NCBI RefSeq assembly: GCF_030867145.1
Contig: NC_134427.1
Span: 19,941,001-20,005,000, forward strand
DNA from: Opisthocomus hoazin
Taxonomy: Eukaryota > Chordata > Aves > Opisthocomiformes > Opisthocomidae
Reading direction: 5' to 3'
Length of the DNA stretch: 64,000 bases
The position numbers and the translations under genes are program-made. Shown here piece after piece: positions 10,275 through 39,300 of this stretch (position 1 is its first letter; each line of letters starts with the position of its first letter). The notes below the pieces were generated by a model. That model ran no database searches and was not told the origin of the DNA. It worked only from the letters and a program-made list of their open reading frames with translations.

Positions 10275-11999
10275 AGTATATAGCCATGATTTATTTTTGC
10301 CAAAATCTGTTTGAACTGGAAAAAAAGAAAAATACACATACATGCGATAAAGGAAAAACTTGCTCCGAAACTGCAAGCTAGTGTGTTCAAGGAGCATCAT
10401 ACAAAATCTTACTTTCTGTACAGTGACAATACCAAATAATTTTTCTTCTTAACCATCATATACACAACACAAATATTATGAATAGAAATCTATAAATACT
10501 TTAAAATGAATTTGTAATATATAGCAGTTGAGGGCCACACCTGTACAAAATAGAAGCAACATATATAAAACGATTAAGAAAGTGCAAAGTAGAACAGTAT
10601 CAAGAGCCTCCACTTTTTACAGCATTTGCAGTTCAAGTGTGAAGAGTGAGCAGGGATGCGGGAGCTCAGTTACAATTCAAAAGAAGACACAGTACAGGTT
10701 TCTGCACGCAAAGTGATGAACTGTTATTACATCTTCCCACTTCTTCACATCTATGACTTCCAGTTAGTAAGAGAACATTTTAATAATGAATTTCTGTAAA
10801 GAGTGATTTGTCCCTTTTTCTGAGTTCCATAAAACAAAGCTCACCTGGTCATAGGCTACTTTGCCGTAAGTAAAACAAGACAACACGGGGAAACTGCTGT
10901 TGGTTTCTGGTTGCCGTGTTATGCTTACCGTCTTTAAAAGGTGAACGGAAATACCTTTCCATGAAGTGAATACGACATTTGGACCCTGATCCTCTAAATT
11001 ACATACAGGTAACCTGTCCCATTACTCACATGTATCTGAAGGTCTAGAGGATCAGTGCCTTAAAAACAAACCCACCAACCTAAAAAAAAACCTAACAAAA
11101 CCCAAAACTCCTTTGAGTCTCAAATCTGCTGAGAGACAACAGCCCATCAATTCCACTGTTGTTTGCCGGTCAAGATGCAAGTTCTGCATTCTGCATTCAG
11201 GTGATGATTTCTCATCAGTACCTCCTGTAGCAGCGCAAGTCTTTCTTTTATGCTGTGTGACCTAGTGGAAAGCTCTGCTTGAATTAAAATACAGTGGCAA
11301 GTAGAAATGTATTTGATAAGTTGGAAGTTGAAATAGTTAATTCAATGCTCTTGAATAAAATTTCAAATAACTTGTTTTTAGAAAGCTTTTCAGTTCACCT
11401 TCATTTTAGTAAGTGTACTTTAAATTCTTTTTTAGGCACTGTAAATAGTCAAGACACTAACTGATGTGCAGACGAGTCTATCCATTCTCAAGCAGTGCAT
11501 TATTAGTGATCTCTAGCAAGTTCTTGACTAATGTCATCTTGGTTTTGTTTTCAAATGCAGAAGGGTAGACTTCAAATACTTTTTTTCCCCCTCCCTCGCT
11601 ACGTATCTTACTATGACAGAAGAGTCATCACAATTACATTAATTTTTCTCTTTGAAATATAGGCCAGACTTCTGTATGAATTAAAGAGAAGCTGCAAGCA
11701 GTCTGAATATGCTAGAGAAACAATAAAATTACCTGGTCATACTGCTTCACATAATGATGTCTGTCTCAAAACTGGACATGATCACATGAAACTATGAAGA
11801 CCATCAGTGTCTACTCTGCTAATAATTAAGAATTTGGAGTCTATGATATTCTCTGTTGTACTCAACAGAGATTATAGAAACATTCATCCATTTGGTATAT
11901 TTTCTAAGTGTGTGATCTCTACGGTATACACAGACCTCTAAAGCTGAGGCATGAGAACTGTCTGGTCATCTGCACAACTGTCTGGTCAACATAACTTGT
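10275..11999 (-). other. ACSL4: ACSL4 3' UTR (probable)
   Basis: Directly follows the ACSL4 stop codon at 12000-12002 on the minus strand. Past the one overlapping the stop codon itself, the first canonical minus-strand AATAAA is at 10290-10295 (plus: tttatt), giving a 3' UTR of about 1.7 kb. Alternative signals further on (8194, 8041, 7897) would make it longer. Two visible local structures are a 13-bp direct repeat at 11956-11968 and 11976-11988, and a 9-bp stem at 11850-11858/11863-11871 with a 4-nt loop. The end point is an inference. Confidence 0.5.
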
Positions 12000-26943
<14,944 letters not shown>

Positions 26944-27104
26944 TGCAGGTATTTGAAAATCTCTTATTGTGTTCTGAAGCAGGCAAGAGCAAAGCAGCAG
27001 TGCGGTATGGTGTAGGAAGAAGCAACAGTGAGCGAAGCTTAGGTAGTTCTGTTTCAGAGCGACTGCTAAAATTTTAGTAACCTTCGAGAGCCAACAGTGG
27101 ACAC
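26944..27104 (-). other. ACSL4: ACSL4 5' UTR next to the start codon
   Basis: The leader directly before the ATG at 26943 (context CCTGCAATGA). Upstream, a strong pyrimidine tract ends in CTTCACCCACAG|GTGTCC, placing the likely acceptor boundary at 27104. There is no ATG in the stretch, so no upstream open frame competes. The acceptor position is inferred from sequence only. Confidence 0.6.
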
Positions 27105-30100
27105 CTGTGGGTGAAGACCAGAGCCAAGCATAGAGCAGGAAAAAAAAAAGAAAAAAGAATTAGTTAGTAATATTACAGTCAGTCCATTAGTTTTAGTCCT
27201 TCTAAGAGTTCACTTCAAATGCATCAAGACAAAGGAGACTGAAGTAACTGATTTAAGAGGCAGGTACGCTGCGTGATACAGCAGTGTACTGCTCTGAAGA
27301 AAGAGGATGAATCTTTTCCATACTTGTTTGTTGCATCCACAAATATTTACTTTTCAAAGGCTTTTCCCCACTATCTCTGTTTGAATAGTTCAGGGCTGCT
27401 GAGATGAAGTCTGTCCTTCGCTTCATAATATTGTGTTTAAGCTACTTGAGTAATGCTACAGTTGTGTAATTATGGGAAAGGTCAACACTTGTTTTCCTCC
27501 TAAATATTTGTACCACGGAGAAGAGATACAGTAGGTTACTGCTTTTCAGAATATTATATCCACTTATATTCAGGTTAAAATGTATCTTGATACAGAGCCC
27601 TCAAAATTCTACATGTTGTAATCCAAAAACTATATAATATTCCAAAATTGCTTTATTAACTTTGCCCCAGCAACTGAATTTTTAATCTATTACTTTTCAA
27701 CTATGAATGTCAGACTCTTGGAAAGGGGTTACACAGATTTGCTTCTTCCCCTCCAAAAACTACTTCAATATATGCATTTCAGAGCTCCAGGTATGGAAAA
27801 TGGAATCCAATTTGACCCATTCAATCCAGTTAAAGCACAGTTTGGCAAGATTTTGTCTGCATGTCAGAAATCTTTCCTCATTAAGGAGAACTGGGCCTGA
27901 ATAAAGACCGAAGGTGAGCGGGAGGAAAACAAAAGCATGGTAGTGCGCCGCAGCTGTGGCACTGGTCTGTAACCAGTCTGCACTGGCACGTCAAAGATGC
28001 AGGATCTTATCTTCACCCGGCTGGCATGCAAACACGGCATGCAAACACATCACGAACGACGCACACAGCAGGAGCACCGGAAGGCAAAGGTGCACTAGCA
28101 AAGGAGCAGTACCTCGGCCACACCGGGGAGTACCACTGACTAGCTTATCGCAAAGCCCAGTCTCTCCTGGACAGAATCTGATAAACAGAACGGATGAGAA
28201 CAGGGGCATTTTCAGGGCTCCATCAAGAATTAAAAGAATGTGGGCACACCTCAAAATATACCTTTATTAACATATTTGCCGCCCTCGGGTGATGAGGGAG
28301 GCTACACTTAACGTTTCACGTTAAACAAGACAACTGCCACTAACAGCATAACAGAAATCTATTAATAGGCTGTTGGGTTTTTTAATAAGATTTCAAAAAT
28401 CTGCCGTTGTGTTGTAGCCAATTTCAACAGCATTTAATGTAATGCAAGATTAAGAGATCTGCAGATACTTAAAATAACATGATCACGCTAATTTTTAAAA
28501 TGAAATATATGGAATAAAATTACTGTTGAATGATAGTATAACGTACTAAACTAAGCTGAGTTGCTCAGAAAGAAAGAATATTCTGAATACTTCTTTTTAT
28601 AAAAATTATATGCTTGTTCTGGTCTAGTTAACCTCCTCATCATCCGCTACTCAGCAGTCAAACCTCAGCAGAAGAGATATCATTTCACTTCCCTAAGTTC
28701 CAGTTCTCTAAAATGAAGGTTTACTGGTTTATAATCTTGCATATTTTCATTCCAGTTAATTCAGTGCTCCAAAAGCAGCAGTTGAGCTTGTATTTAAAAC
28801 AAAAGCCAACCACAGCGCTAAGACCACAGTAAGACAGCCTCAGTGCGTGCCCATGATTAGCCGCAATGCTGCACGTTAAAATAAACCCCATGGAGAGCTC
28901 TCGCTGCTCTTCACCTGCCAGCAAAAAGCGTATCAGCAGACTTGATGGACTAATGCAAACAATTCAATATAACGAGACAGTACTGTAGCTTTTATTCAGG
29001 CTGAGTAGTAGCTTCTTCAGAAGTAGTCCTACCGGTAAAAAAACTAATAATAAAATAATCAAGAACTGACTAATTTAGAAATGGAGGAGAGGAATGGGCT
29101 CATATTTACTTAAATTCTTTAGCCAATGTTCTGGAGTGACCGATACTATAAAAAGACATTTACTTCAACTTTTCCGTTCAATTTAATCTCCTGTAGATTA
29201 ATTTTATAAGTTTTCTTTAAGCTATTCAGCAGCTTGTATAACACTGAACAACCATAAAATTTTCAGAGTATTTTCCGTGTATGTGTTATTACAACAGATA
29301 CAAAGAACTGAAAATCATATTTCCACACACTGATTTTCTTACTACTTTCTAATTAAATCTATATTACCTAATGGTATCTGTTAATATATATTTATTGCAA
29401 GTATCTCCTCTTTCCACTGCTATTTTCAACTCTTGCATTTGGGCAACAGTGAATTGAACTGCAGTCTCTGGGGTAAGAGCTGTCCCTTTTTTTACCATAT
29501 CTAAAATGATGGGGACCTGCTCCTCCTGTCATCTAAGCACTGATGAGATGCAAACAACACAGGGAACTAACAGCACCGTCATGATTTAAACGGGTATTTC
29601 ACAACATCCAATTCACATTTTATTACTGATTACCAACACTAAGGCTGTAAAATGGAACTAGGTTGCAGAATGGATTGTGAGACTATGTGTGAAAAGAGGA
29701 CGGTGTTTGAAAAACTGCATCCTACTGATGTCATCTACGAATCCTCTCTACATGCGTGAAGCGTGTGCGTTTATATGTGAGATGATGTTCAAGCTGGTGA
29801 AGCAACAAAACTCAATTCAGTGCTGAATGCTAACTTAAGAACTTCTACAGTTTACTGGAACAACTTTCTAACATGCTAAAAAACCTCATCAGAATTTTCA
29901 AAACACTGCCTTAAATAATAAAGTCATGATAAAAAAGTCTTCATGGGAAAGAATGTTTGTTTTGTCCTAAAACCGGCACCCTGCTGAAATCACTTTTAAC
30001 ATTTCAATTTTAAGTACAAACACACTTGGTACGCTTACAGCCAGTTACGCTAACGTTCACATTAGGAAAGTTAAAGGTTGCATTTCTGCAATTCAATTTC

Positions 30101-30338
30101 AGATTCGTTTGAAATACTTTTAAAAGTGTTTATAAAACCAGGTAACTTAGCTAATTTGTACACATTTGTGGTGATTTTAAATGTTTTTATCTTGACAAAA
30201 ATCAGTTGTAATTCTTAATAGACATCAGCTGGAAAACCTCAGTAAGTCCCAAAAAGACAAAATTGGCTTTTTCATTTTAATATATTCGTATAAAACCCTG
30301 ACACATATGCACACATACACACACAGAGGTGTACTTAC
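27105..30338 (-). other. ACSL4 intron within the 5' UTR (proximal)
   Basis: About 3.2 kb with no recognised repeat family. Spans between the leader exon at 26593-27104 and the candidate noncoding exon at 30339-30385. Confidence 0.5.
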
Positions 30339-30385
30339 AAGGTACCTGACAGTGATGCCGGGGTCGTTTTCAGTGTCGATTAGAT
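30339..30385 (-). other. ACSL4: Candidate noncoding ACSL4 5' exon
   Basis: On the minus strand a pyrimidine tract ending TTTTAATATAG is followed by 47 nt and then GTAAGTAC, a near-ideal donor. A second donor CAG|GTACCT seven bases earlier would give a 40-nt exon ending at 30346. The enclosed sequence is GC-balanced and contains several CpGs, in contrast to the AT-rich surroundings. It has no ATG. Its position between the CpG-island exon and the coding exon suits a spliced leader. Not proven without transcript data. Confidence 0.5.
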
Positions 30386-33300
30386 CTATATTAAAACAGA
30401 AAAAAGGGAAGTATTAGAGGTTGGGAATTGTTTTGCCTTGCAGAAAGGAGGAATCTTTCGAATTTCTACCCTAATGCTCCTGAAGAAGAATAGCCTATGA
30501 ATTTAGACAGAGGTGGCACATGCTACCCATACAAAAGGAGAGCAATAATATTATTGGAAAAGACTAAGCTTGCAAATTACAGCGTACAGAGAAAGATGAA
30601 GTTACCCGAAAGGAGTTTAATTTTTATGCCCCCCCCCCCCCATTTAAACATATTCTGAATAAAGCTATGAACAGAAGCTTAATTTAAGAAAAAAAAGAAA
30701 AGGCAAGAAAGAGACTTTCAGCCTCTATATGGTCCATTCTTCTGTCTCAGAGTGATAGAAGGGATTGTGAGAAACGTGAATCAAGGGCAGCAGCAAGAAG
30801 ACCTTTATCATTCTTGATGGATGAGCGTCAGTAGAAGCACCAATGAAAAAAAGATGCCTGCGTGTAATTATGCAGATGTGGCTTCAAAAAGTATTCTCTT
30901 CAACTACTTGGTTTTAGATATAGAAAGTTTTTAACTGATGTTTAACCTAGTTATATTTTATTAGCCTTCCCCATAAGTCTAAGATTTCAATCAAGGTACC
31001 AGTTTTTACAGACAGAAACTGTTAAACTATTTTCTCTTGAAATATGAAATAAGAAGCACAATAGTGTTTTTACTGTTACTGGCACTTGTGTGGGGCTGTG
31101 TAAGATTTTTATCCACAACAGGACCATCCCAAACTTTTGCCAAATAAATAGAATATAATATTTAAAATATTTTAAATAAATTATCATATTTTAATGCATA
31201 ACAGACTGACATACCGAACTTGCAAAAGAACCGCCATACCAATTAATTCCGTTTGGTCAGAAGCCAAACTTAGCTATTCAAATTACACCTTATGCCTTCA
31301 ATCTCTTATTTAAGTTTAATTAGACTTTAAGAGACAGGATGAGACGCAATGTTCACGTTGATGCACCATCAAGGATACCTTCAAGGCAAGCCAACCACAT
31401 ATTACTAAAGTTTAACAGTTATGTCCTCTTTCCTCATAAATAAAAAAAAGTAGCACTCATGAAAAATTTCACTGTATCAAAATAAAACTGTTATGTAATA
31501 CTAGAATATTTAGAATACGTAATATTTTATATTGATGTACAAAGGTCATTATTTCTCTTAATTGTGCAATCTAGCTAACCTACTTAGACACTTATCTATC
31601 TACTTTGGAAACAGCAGAGCTTCCAGTTCTTGATGTAGGAAATGCACATTCCCAGCAACAGCTACCAGTGAGTCTCAGGCATGACTGCAGTCTAAGAAAA
31701 AACCAGACCAAACAAAAAGAAATGTTGTTTCTCTCCTAGACAGAAGTGTTTTCAGCATCTCCAAAGGATTTTTCTCAGGTGAATAAGCTTCCAGCAATTT
31801 GAAATGGTAATTCTCTAGACTAGAGTTCATTTATCATTTGCAATGGTATGTGTTACAGTGTTCGTATTAGGAAGCTCAGTCATGAGGCAGCATTTTCCTT
31901 ATTACTATTATATGCTGGGTGTTTACAAAAATTCTATAGTCCAAGCTTACTACAGAAAACAAATACCCGATGCAAATGCTCATACAAGTACTGAACTGAC
32001 ACTGTATTTTACGGACTGCCACAGATGGAAGAGATGTTCTTTGAATATCATCTGACTTTGATATCCTCAATTACAAGCTTCAGAGACAGATAATACACAA
32101 CGTGATTCTTGTCCTGAAGCCAGGGCCACAGAACAAAGCCTGAAATCAGAGCACAGGTTCTAGAACAGAAGAGGGACTCCTCTTTTCGTAATTTTTCATG
32201 AATTTAAGTGAAAATGTAAGAAACAACTGGCAACTATTTTTTTTTGTAATATAGAAAAATAGCTTTTAAGTAGTCACAAAAGCTTATGGGACTAAGTAAG
32301 AGCAAAAGTGTGCGTGGGGAACAGGGAGAGGGTTTATGCTTCTGAAGCGACTTCACATGGGAGGAAATGCCCTAATCTTCTCTGCACTGAACTATTCAGA
32401 CAGAACAGAATCAACTTACCCAGCATTCGCACACACTACTAGAATTTCTAAGTGTAACTCAAAACCTGAAGTACCACCTGTGGCTAGAAATTTTATCCTA
32501 TGCAGTTTAATTTTAATAAGGCAGCAAATGATTATTTTCATTAGGAAAGGCTTTAATTAGTCCAAGCCCAAAACACTGTAAAGGTTTAATATTGAAAGTA
32601 TATGAATGACTGTTTACTGTCCTTCCCCTTGTGTTAAAAAGCTTGCCAGGGATCCACTTGACTATGTAACAGCATCATTACAAGAAAACATACTTCTTTT
32701 TCTATCTACTTCAAACATTCATTGCAACTTTTAAAATGTTTTTTCATTGTGTTGGGGAAGTCTTCTAGTAAGAAGTATGACATTAGACAGAAAAAAGGGT
32801 AGTATTTTAGTCTGTGAAGAAAAGCTGGAATCTGCAAAGCAAGAAGTTGTTTAAAAACACCGGAGGAAGTCCTGGTTCGCCTGCAACCGAGCGCTTGCCA
32901 GCTTCAAATGGAGACACAATTCTGGCATTAGCGTAAGTGCTCAGGGTTGACTCCTTTCAGGAAGTTCTGACATCTTCCAAAACAATGCAGTATGAATAAG
33001 TAACAACTATTTCCAGAATTTCTCTAGCATTCAGGCAGATCTAAATGTCTTGCCAACCACAGTAAGCATTCATGATTTGTGAGTGGAAAGGTGGTTCTAC
33101 ACAGTGAAAAAAACCCCAAGTTGACCTGAATAAGGAAATTGGTTATTAGTTTCAGTCCGGTTTTGGAAGGGAATTTAATCAATATCTAGTAGTCCTGAAT
33201 TTGTTCCAGTACTAGACCTGAAAGAGCCTAGGATTCCAAAAAGAAATTACGGGAAGACTGACAAATATCACATTGCCAGGAGGATGTAGCAAGCTTAAAC

Positions 33301-36300
33301 ACAATAAACAAATGAGTGCATACTACCAGGCTCTCTACAAATTTTGATCTTCCAGACTTATCCCTGTCACACACAAGAATGAGAGAACATTTCTACAGAT
33401 GAGAAGACTGTGATTAAATAGCAATAGGAGTTAGAAGAACCTTGTGGCTCATTACAACTTCTGGGGTTAGAAGGACTGAAGGAAGAAAAACTAAGGGAAA
33501 TGATTCAGTTTTTACATCATGTCAGTGCTTTTATGAAAACAAACTCCGACAATGTTAATGAAAGTTACTCATGGTAGAAAAGAAAAAAGTACACGAGGTC
33601 CAATTTTTGTTCCTTTCTCACAGGCAGATTTCTACATATTTTCCTCTTACACAATTTTGTACGTCAAAGGGCAATGAAAACTCCCGAGGTAATCTAATCA
33701 AACGGCAGCAGGTTTCCGAAGTACTTCTGTGCTCTGTCAATGCAAAAGGAGCTCAAAGCCTGAGAGGTTTGGAGAGCTCTTACTATGTCTGCACGGCATA
33801 AATACAAGTGCCTGCGTCCCAGCAAACATGGAGAGGGGAAAGCCAGATATAGTGGGCCCTGACAGAAGTCGAGGGTCCCTGTTTAAATACATACATTCTA
33901 TCCGAAATCACAAAAACACAAGTAGTATCAGGAAATCTTGTTTATCTTACTGCTGCTTAAAAAGTAGTTAATACAATGTTTTACTTAGCTACTAAACAAA
34001 GATCAGATTTATTTTTGGTTTCAAGAAAAGTATTATTGTTGTCCCTTATATTCACTATTTCTGTTTTACTACCTCAGAACATATATGCGCTTAATGTCAG
34101 TCAGGAAAAGAAAAATCAATTTATAAGTGTCAAGTACATCTATTGCTGCAACAACTACCGTAATGGAAACCAGGCCAGCTGCGCTTACCCAGTATTTCTC
34201 AATTATCTAACAGACTGGCGTGAAACACTCTCTCCCCTAATCTTGTAACATAAGGGCAAGCAAATATTTGGTGAAAGGTTAAGAGCTGTGTGTGCCCCGA
34301 AGGCAGAAAACACAAAAAGCCAAGGCAAGATTCCGCAACTGCAAACTGTCCATTGAGAATACACTGAACTGGGAAGTATTATTTCCTCTAGACCCACCTC
34401 TGTGACTTCTGCCTCATTAAATTCTACCCAGAATCTGCACTGTAAATACCCGAGCTCATTCACTCCAGCGCTTCCTCTCTCACAAGCCCGTGCTCAAGCC
34501 GTGCTGGTTATGCCGTGATCTGATTGAAAGCACACAAGTTTTCAGGTCAATCCAATTCATGCTACAGGATTGTGAATAGCAAACTCGGCTGTTTCAACAG
34601 GTTTTTGCAGTGAAGGAAGTGAGAGAGAGGCATCCTTATGTTTCACTAGCATTTTAGTTAATGAACATGGTAAGGACTTGTACAGAGAGCATTTCAGAAG
34701 GGGAGGGAAAAGGAGAAAATCTGCAACTGAAAAATACTGATACTACCTCAAAACTGCTCCAACATCTACAAAATATACTTTCACTAAAGGGCACAAAAAT
34801 TAAAAAGGAAAACACATAATCTATACTAATAGAGCAGTATTTCAGCTTGATCTCCTCAACTTATACCCCAACCTCATCAGGCATTATGGCCAATGTTGCT
34901 CTTAGTCCGATGTTCCAACAGCAGAGATAAGCGATTGTACTGTTTCCACCCAGCTTCTCAAAACAAGCACTCGAAAAGGCAGGCAGCACGATCAAGGACA
35001 AATTTTAGAGGATATGTGGCTGTGGAAGTTCTCCAGCAAAAGCTACGTAAACAGTCAAGTAAGAATTGATAATCCCTTTCTTCCCGTATGTAACACCAAA
35101 TGGACAGACTGACTCGTCCTGTGTTTAGCCACACACTCATCTGGCAGCGGGAAGGCTGCGCCTTGCACGGCTCTCCTGACGCAGCTAGCGAGATTTAGGT
35201 TACCGTCATCTTCTAATTTTCTGCTTCTTTCTCAGTACTAGTAAACTGCTTTGCAAAATACAGAAGTGGTGGCCTCTCCTAAGATTGCTGAAGTATAGTT
35301 TAGAAGATCAAATCAGTTTAAGACCTACAAACGTAAAGGCCTGTTTGCTACATCTTCCGTAACATTTTTCTTGCCTGCAAACACTGTCCTTTCAGAAATT
35401 TGATACCCAAAGTCAAATAATCCCCTAATATATACAATTTATACTAAAGCCAGTTTCATACGCTAAAAAAAAAAGGTTTGTCGCTCGCTTCCCCACATGA
35501 AAATCATGCCTCCTTTGGGTACAGACTTGGTAAGTTCAAGCTTTTTGAAAACCTTCTCTTATTTTAGGCAACTTGGGATAAACTCCAAAGCCTGTTACTG
35601 CACCTGTTGTTTTGGAGCGTGTTGTAACAGGAGATCTGTGCAATCACCTATAGTGTATCGGTTTGAACACAGACTGGAGATCAGTTCCCCTCTTTACCTT
35701 TGTTTTATTTTTAAGCATTACAAATGAAGCAGGTTAAATTAATAAAAAAAGCTTACAGAACATCCAGACTATTCTGTATAGGTCTGAATCATGGACTGTT
35801 TGGTCTCTAGCCTAATATGTAACTACAAGGAAGCATTTACACCTAATTTTTATAACCTGATTATGTTTAAACTTTTCATTTTTAACTTGACAATGTGACT
35901 GAAGATACCAATTACAGGCCAAAAAAAGATAGTTCAGTTAGAAAAGGGACAAGTAAAACAATGCAAAAGCACAAGTGAGACTTCACGCTGAACTTCAAGA
36001 CCTTCCCTCCATTTTTTCTGTGCGGAATACAGGCACCTGAAAACTGGCACACTGTTCTGTGGGCGTCTAGAAGTCAAGCAATTCTACTTGGCATTGAAAG
36101 GGACTAGTAACACTCACACAAGTTACCTCTGTCGGGTAACGTCTTAAACTATGCCACCATTTCATCTCAGCAGTAAATGGACAGTCTAGATCTTGCTTCT
36201 GTCTCCTAACTGGAACACACCTGGCATAAAGCAGGAATTTACTCGAAGCTGGGTTTCTTATCATAACCGTGGTTTTCTTCATTTTCAGGGGACAATAAAA

Positions 36301-39300
36301 GTACATAACTGATGCGCTGGTGTTTTACAGTCTTCAAAGTCAGATGTAATATTCCTGCTTCTGTACTATTAATGGATGTGTGATGGGGGGTACTGCAGAT
36401 AGAAAGCACAAATGTGACTTGTGTAACTAATACTTTGCTTCTAAGTGCTAGGTGCTTTCCTGGGTCTAGTGAGAGTTTATTTTTATCTGTTTTTGACTTA
36501 CTGTCAGTATTAGGAACATATGCATGGAGAACAGGTTGCTTACGAATTAGGGTGCTCATCTCCCATCTTATGTTAGTATCCTATGCTTATGGTAATCATT
36601 CCAACAACATCCTTCCTCAGTGGAAGGAAATGAGGACATCAGGTGCTTTCTGTTTTACACGTAAAGATGGAGGACTACAGGAATAATCTCCATGGCTAAA
36701 AGTTTTTTTTAAATTACCTAGAGACAATGTATTTATGCTTATACCTGTTGGATACAACTGCTTCCCCGATTCCTGGAAGACATGCATTCAAGTTCAGATT
36801 CTGATCAAGTCATGGTATTAGGGTTGGACAAACGTTAATGACATTTTACAAACCAAGGCAAGAAATTCATTAATGACGTTACCCTAGTTGCACAGATTAA
36901 ATATTAACACTTATTTCCTGGCCTCCAATCTGGTATGTTACCAAACATCTGCACAACATGACTGAAAAGGAATTGTACACACTCTTGTGATGACGCACTA
37001 GAAATACTTAAAAGTAAAATGGCATTTCCCAATACAAAATAAAATAGTAACATGAATCTACTGCTACATAGGAACAAAAGTTAGGAGAAAGTAAACACTG
37101 AATCATTCTTTTCTAAATAGGATTCAGCTAACAGATTTGTCTGACCAAGGCTTAGTAATATGAACACAGGAGAGCCAGTCATTAAAAGCTACTTCCTTTA
37201 TTTATAAATTTCACAAAATCTAGCGGCATTGCTCTGTAGTAACCTTTTTGTGAAAGGAGCAACTCAAAGAGTAAAATGTTAAAGTGCATGAGCACAAGTC
37301 CAGTGTCTGGCAGCCAAACACGCAATGCAGTGACAGAAACCATCACAATTCCTCTTAATGCTCCATTGAGAGAGTCCAGTGACGTTAACCTCCTGCCTTC
37401 TGTTGAAATCCAGACACGAGAACGGACTACGCCAGCTTCTCCCTTTACTGTAGTTACCCTGACAGATTAGATACTTCTCTTTCAATGTCTTCCCAGCAGT
37501 GACTGTTGTATAATTTAACAGACTAAAGTTCTAAATAGAATTCTGTTTACTTCAGAAAACCTGACTGTCTCTTCAGCTTTCATTTTGACAAGAAATTCTG
37601 CCACCAATTTTATATTTACCTTTATTGCTTTTCAAAAACCCCATCGTCTCTCATCAGTGGCGTTAGGTTGCTTTCTTCTCAGACGTTGGTCATAATTTAG
37701 GTAGTGAAATTAAACATGTACTTAAAAAAAAAGGAGGGGGAAGGGGGAAGAGAAGCAAGTGTTCCCCCTCATGTACTGCATTAGCAGTCTTTTGCTTACC
37801 AAAAAGTGCACTGGGGGCTGGGGAGGGATTTTCTAAAGTTCTTACGGGTTCTTCAAAATTCTGTGGGGACAGTGAACAAGAGGAGCACCAGAGTTGGGAA
37901 ACAGACTTTCCCTTTTCCCTTAGGAGATCACATCCAAATGCAAACTCCTCCCTTTTTTTGTGACTAAACAAAAAGAATTTGGCTTTCTTAATTGCAATAT
38001 AAAGAAATTCTCTCCTTGCAGATGTTCTGATATACAGATGACTGGGTGTGCAGTGCAACAATACAAGTTTAAGAAAACTGTCCCCACCCATGGTCATCTG
38101 AGATGGTAGCCCCTGAGATTTCAAGCATGAGTCATCTCTGTTTTTCATGGTGTAACTAGTTAAGCAGAGGAAAATGGTTTGAGAGTCAATAAAAATTAGG
38201 AGCATTGGCAGCAAGCATATTTTAATCTTTCGCACAATCACAGTATTTTCCAGTGAAAAAGCAATGATGTGTTTTGTATGTTTAAGGAACTGAATTTTAC
38301 TGTAGTCTGAATGCAAAATTTTAGCACGGTCTGTTGCTGGGTTTGTGGTGAACATATCCTATCACTTTCTAGCCAGACACACCTAGATTCATCTCTAGAG
38401 ATCCGCCATCTCTAGAGCCATACTTGGAATTCCCAGGTAAAGATTTACCTAAGACAGGACTTCACGCTGCAACTTTTTGCTTGCTTTACTCTAAACTTTT
38501 GGTGAACAAACTTGCTTTCTGCTACTTTCATGTGCTTTATGATAGACTGAGGTATCCTTAAGTTACATTTTAATAACATTATTTGGCAACTCAAGTATTC
38601 CTTTTTATAAGGAAGATGTGGAGGTGTAGAATGGGGATGAGTTGTACATGGATAATAAAACAATGCAGCGTTTACCAGTTTAGTCAGAGAAGGTGGGGAT
38701 TTTACCCACCACCAAGGGAGATAATACTGGTGATGGCATTTCCTACCAGGGAAGGCAATCGTACTGACTTACTATATCATAACAGTTCTTTGACTTTTAT
38801 CCACACTTCAAAGAGGAAGTGAGATGACCAAGCAAATTTCAGTACATTTTCTCCCACAAGGCAAAGTGCACATTCAAGTTTTTAGATTTAACAGCTCTAA
38901 ACACTATTTTGTTCAATCTTCTGAGCAGCGTAACACCACCAAAACAGGAAAACAATGCAAAAGTAGTCCGAACATAAACATTCATACCAAGACAGGAGAA
39001 CCAGGTAGAAACCAGCACAATTCTCAGAGAAAAGAAGTTAAAAAAATGGAGAAAAAGATGACCTCTGAGAGAGTTTTAAACAGTGAGGTTCTGAACTTTA
39101 CTACCCCTTAATACACATGCATGCACATTTATCACACTTCTTATTTACCGAGACCAACATGCTGGTTCAAGGTGTACAGTTTCAGAGGCGAGCAGCTTTT
39201 CACGTTCTTAGCCCAAAATACCCCAGCAGCTTTTGCAAAGCAGCAGAGGCCAGGCTTCCAGGACTGGCTCGCAACATTACATGCTCAGAGCCTGAGCTAG

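Noticed and set aside
37690-38355. 221-codon open frame on the minus strand inside ACSL4 intron 1
   Set aside because: No similarity to any family I know, no domain pattern, AT-rich codons and no splice or promoter context. A frame of this length is plausible by chance in 64 kb.
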